Assembly: GCA_937916485.1 (NCBI GenBank) | Contig: CALFSV010000148.1 | Span: 1 to 8,072 of the forward strand | DNA length: 8,072 nt | Reading direction: 5' to 3' | Origin: an uncultured Paracoccaceae bacterium | GTDB taxonomy: Bacteria; Pseudomonadota; Alphaproteobacteria; Rhodobacterales; Rhodobacteraceae | Shown: piece by piece, positions 6,480 through 8,072 of the stretch | How the letters are laid out: every line of letters starts with the position of its first letter | Position numbering within the stretch: the first letter of the stretch is position 1 | Translations under genes and position numbers: made by a program | Notes under the pieces: model-generated | The model's input: the letters and a program-made list of their open reading frames with translations, nothing else | The model's database searches: none | Told to the model about the DNA's origin: nothing

Positions 6480-7999
6480 GTAGACCAAACATCATACTGA
6501 TTTCGTCCGACCAGCACCGCGCCGATTGCATGGGGTTCAAAGGGCGCAACATAAAAACGCCGCATCTGGATCAATTGGCCGCGAGCGGCACAGTGTTTGA
6601 CGCCTGCATCACGCCTTCGGTGGTCTGCCAGCCCGCGCGTGCCTCGATCCTTACAGGGCAGCTGTGCCGCACCCACGGCGTGCATGATAACGGCATCGAT
6701 CTGCCGCCAGAGATTGGCGAAAAAGGGTTTGGCGGGTCAATGGCAGCGGCAGGTTATCAAACCAGTTATTTCGGCAAGGCGCATTTTTCGACCTATCACA
6801 CCTATGAGCCCACAGGTTCGCCCGAATGTTTGCGCTCGTCTGCCAGCTATCCCGACACGTGGAACGGGCCCTATATGGGGTTCGAACATGTAGAATTGAT
6901 GTTGGTTGGCCACAACTGGTGGGCACCTGAAAAGCCGCCTGCGGGCCAACACTATGAGCGGTTCTACCATATGGATGGCAAGGGCGATGAGCGTACCAAA
7001 TTGATGTGGGAAAACGCCGGCGACACCAAAGGCGCGGCACAGGTATGGCACTCAAAGCTGCCTGTGGCCTATCACAACACGCCTTGGACAGCAGACCGCG
7101 CAATTGAATGGTTGCGGCACGGGCGCGACGCAGAAAAACCGTTTTGCACATGGGTCAGCTTTCCCGATCCGCACCACCCGTTTGACTGCCCAGAGCCTTG
7201 GTCGCGTCTGCATGATCCGGCGAACGTCGACCTGCCCCAGAACCGCACTCGTAGCTTTGAGGGTAAACCATGGTGGCATAAGGCGGCGTTAGAGGGCGAA
7301 CCTGCCGATCCCAAGTTTGCAGAAATCCGCAAGGCCTACAGCCGCATTTCGCCCCAGACGGACGACCAACTGCGCGAGATTATTGCCAACACTTACGGCC
7401 AGATCAGCTTTATCGATCACCAGATTGGACGGATCATGAATACGCTGATGGAGGAGGGTTTGGATGAGAACACCATCGTCATCTACATCTCTGATCATGG
7501 CGATTGGCTGGGCGACCACGGGCTGATCCTGAAAGGCCCGATGCACTACGAAGGGCTATTGAAGGTTCCAATGATCGTGAAAGGACCAGGCGTACCAGCA
7601 GGTAAAGTCGTGGACGAGCCTGTCTCGACCCTTGATCTGGGGCCGACATTCTTTGACTACGGCACTGCCGAGGCGCAATTAGCGCAGCATGGGAGCAGCT
7701 TGCGCCCCCTGATTGAAGGCGACGCTACACGCGATTTTGCCCGCAACGAATGGGGCCTTTTGCCCGGACGTGTTGGCGTCGCGCTAGAACTGCGAACGGT
7801 GCGCACCCGAACCCACAAACTGACTGTAGATTTGAATTCGGGCGCTGGCGAAATGTATGATCTGCAAGCGGATCCAAACGAAATGCTGAACCTGTTTGAT
7901 GTGCCGGAAGCCGCAGAAATGCTGGCAAAATTGTCCGGCTACATCGCCAGCCGCCCGCAAGATATGCTTCCGGATCAGACGCCCGTCGGGACGGCATAG
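6476..7999 (+). CDS. Sulfatase, formylglycine type, co-transcribed with the TTT transporter
   Basis: This 507-residue enzyme is a complete type I sulfatase of the alkaline phosphatase superfamily. The N-terminus SRPNIILISSDQHRADC gives the metal-ligand aspartate at 12. C51-Q-P-A-R is the formylglycine signature, followed by ASILTGQL. K101 and H103 (GKAHF), the PDPHHP stretch (H233/H234), D340-H341 (ISDHGDW) and K353 (LILKGP) supply the remaining usual active-site positions. The C-terminal part ends with the common EMYDLQADPNEMLNLF stretch (459-474). No signal peptide is present, so it should act in the cytoplasm on what the transporter brings in. Its ATG lies within ATGA (6476-6479) shared with the tctA-like stop, and no ribosome site is obvious, so translation is probably coupled. 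It is a paralogue of the sulfatase cut at the left edge. A sulfate ester is the most likely substrate, but phosphonate monoester hydrolases share this fold and signature, so specificity is not settled. Confidence 0.95.
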   Translation: MSRPNIILISSDQHRADCMGFKGRNIKTPHLDQLAASGTVFDACITPSVVCQPARASILTGQLCRTHGVHDNGIDLPPEIGEKGFGGSMAAAGYQTSYFGKAHFSTYHTYEPTGSPECLRSSASYPDTWNGPYMGFEHVELMLVGHNWWAPEKPPAGQHYERFYHMDGKGDERTKLMWENAGDTKGAAQVWHSKLPVAYHNTPWTADRAIEWLRHGRDAEKPFCTWVSFPDPHHPFDCPEPWSRLHDPANVDLPQNRTRSFEGKPWWHKAALEGEPADPKFAEIRKAYSRISPQTDDQLREIIANTYGQISFIDHQIGRIMNTLMEEGLDENTIVIYISDHGDWLGDHGLILKGPMHYEGLLKVPMIVKGPGVPAGKVVDEPVSTLDLGPTFFDYGTAEAQLAQHGSSLRPLIEGDATRDFARNEWGLLPGRVGVALELRTVRTRTHKLTVDLNSGAGEMYDLQADPNEMLNLFDVPEAAEMLAKLSGYIASRPQDMLPDQTPVGTA

Positions 8000-8035
8000 G
8001 GTTTTGCCCTGAGCTATAACATCAATTTGGAAACG

Positions 8036-8072
8036 ATGACGGCGGCGGAAACCTGGCGCTATGGCGGCGATG
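8036..8072 (+). CDS. Possible start of a further gene (cut by window edge)
   Basis: An ATG at 8036 opens a frame that stays clear to the window end, reading MTAAETWRYGGD. GGAAA lies a few bases upstream and is a weak ribosome site. It would begin 36 bases after the sulfatase stop, on the same strand, as the next gene of the transport operon. Only 12 codons are visible and no family can be recognised. A TTG at 8027 in the same frame is an alternative start. Confidence 0.3.
   Translation, partial: MTAAETWRYGGD

Noticed and set aside
7998..8010. AGGG/CCCT mini-hairpin just after the third sulfatase
   Set aside because: Four pairs without a following T run do not make a terminator, and an open frame follows closely on the same strand.

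Overview
This looks like a catabolic uptake locus from a Gram-negative proteobacterium. It encodes a periplasmic solute-binding protein with a Sec signal peptide, a tripartite tricarboxylate-type transporter (TTT), and several cytoplasmic sulfatases. The gene content and moderately high GC suggest an alphaproteobacterium, perhaps a marine Roseobacter-type organism; that placement is inference, since no marker gene is present. The window holds eight convincing coding regions, one of them cut by the left edge, plus a possible gene start at the right edge. I see no RNA gene, insertion sequence, CRISPR array or attachment site.

Layout. The locus is organised around a 108-bp divergent intergenic region (3204-3311). 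Leftward on the minus strand lies a tightly packed set: a MarR-family regulator (3203-2730), a formylglycine-type sulfatase resembling choline sulfatase (2730-1312), and an RNase Z-like metallo-beta-lactamase-fold hydrolase (1304-456). After a 154-bp gap comes the N-terminal 100 codons of a second sulfatase (301-1, running off the window). Rightward on the plus strand are the TTT genes in the order binding protein (tctC-like, 3312-4262), small membrane subunit (tctB-like, 4321-4887) and large membrane subunit (tctA-like, 4887-6479). A third sulfatase (6476-7999) follows directly. An open frame from about 8036 may be the next gene.

How the parts fit. The genes in each arm are nearly all joined by one- to four-base stop/start overlaps or very short gaps, so each arm looks like one operon. 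The intergenic region contains an 18-bp near-palindrome, nested in a wider 34-bp dyad, where the MarR protein would be expected to bind and control both arms. The TTT system would import an organic anion. None of the three sulfatases has a signal peptide, so they should act in the cytoplasm on the imported compound, releasing sulfate. The metal-dependent hydrolase may take part in a further hydrolytic step. The best overall reading is uptake and desulfation of a small sulfate ester, under a ligand-responsive MarR regulator. The substrate cannot be read from the sequence, and related enzymes of the same fold cleave phosphonate monoesters or phosphodiesters.

The first and third sulfatases are close paralogues (69 of the first 100 residues identical by hand alignment) that point outward from the two ends of the locus. 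The second sulfatase is of a different, choline-sulfatase-like type.
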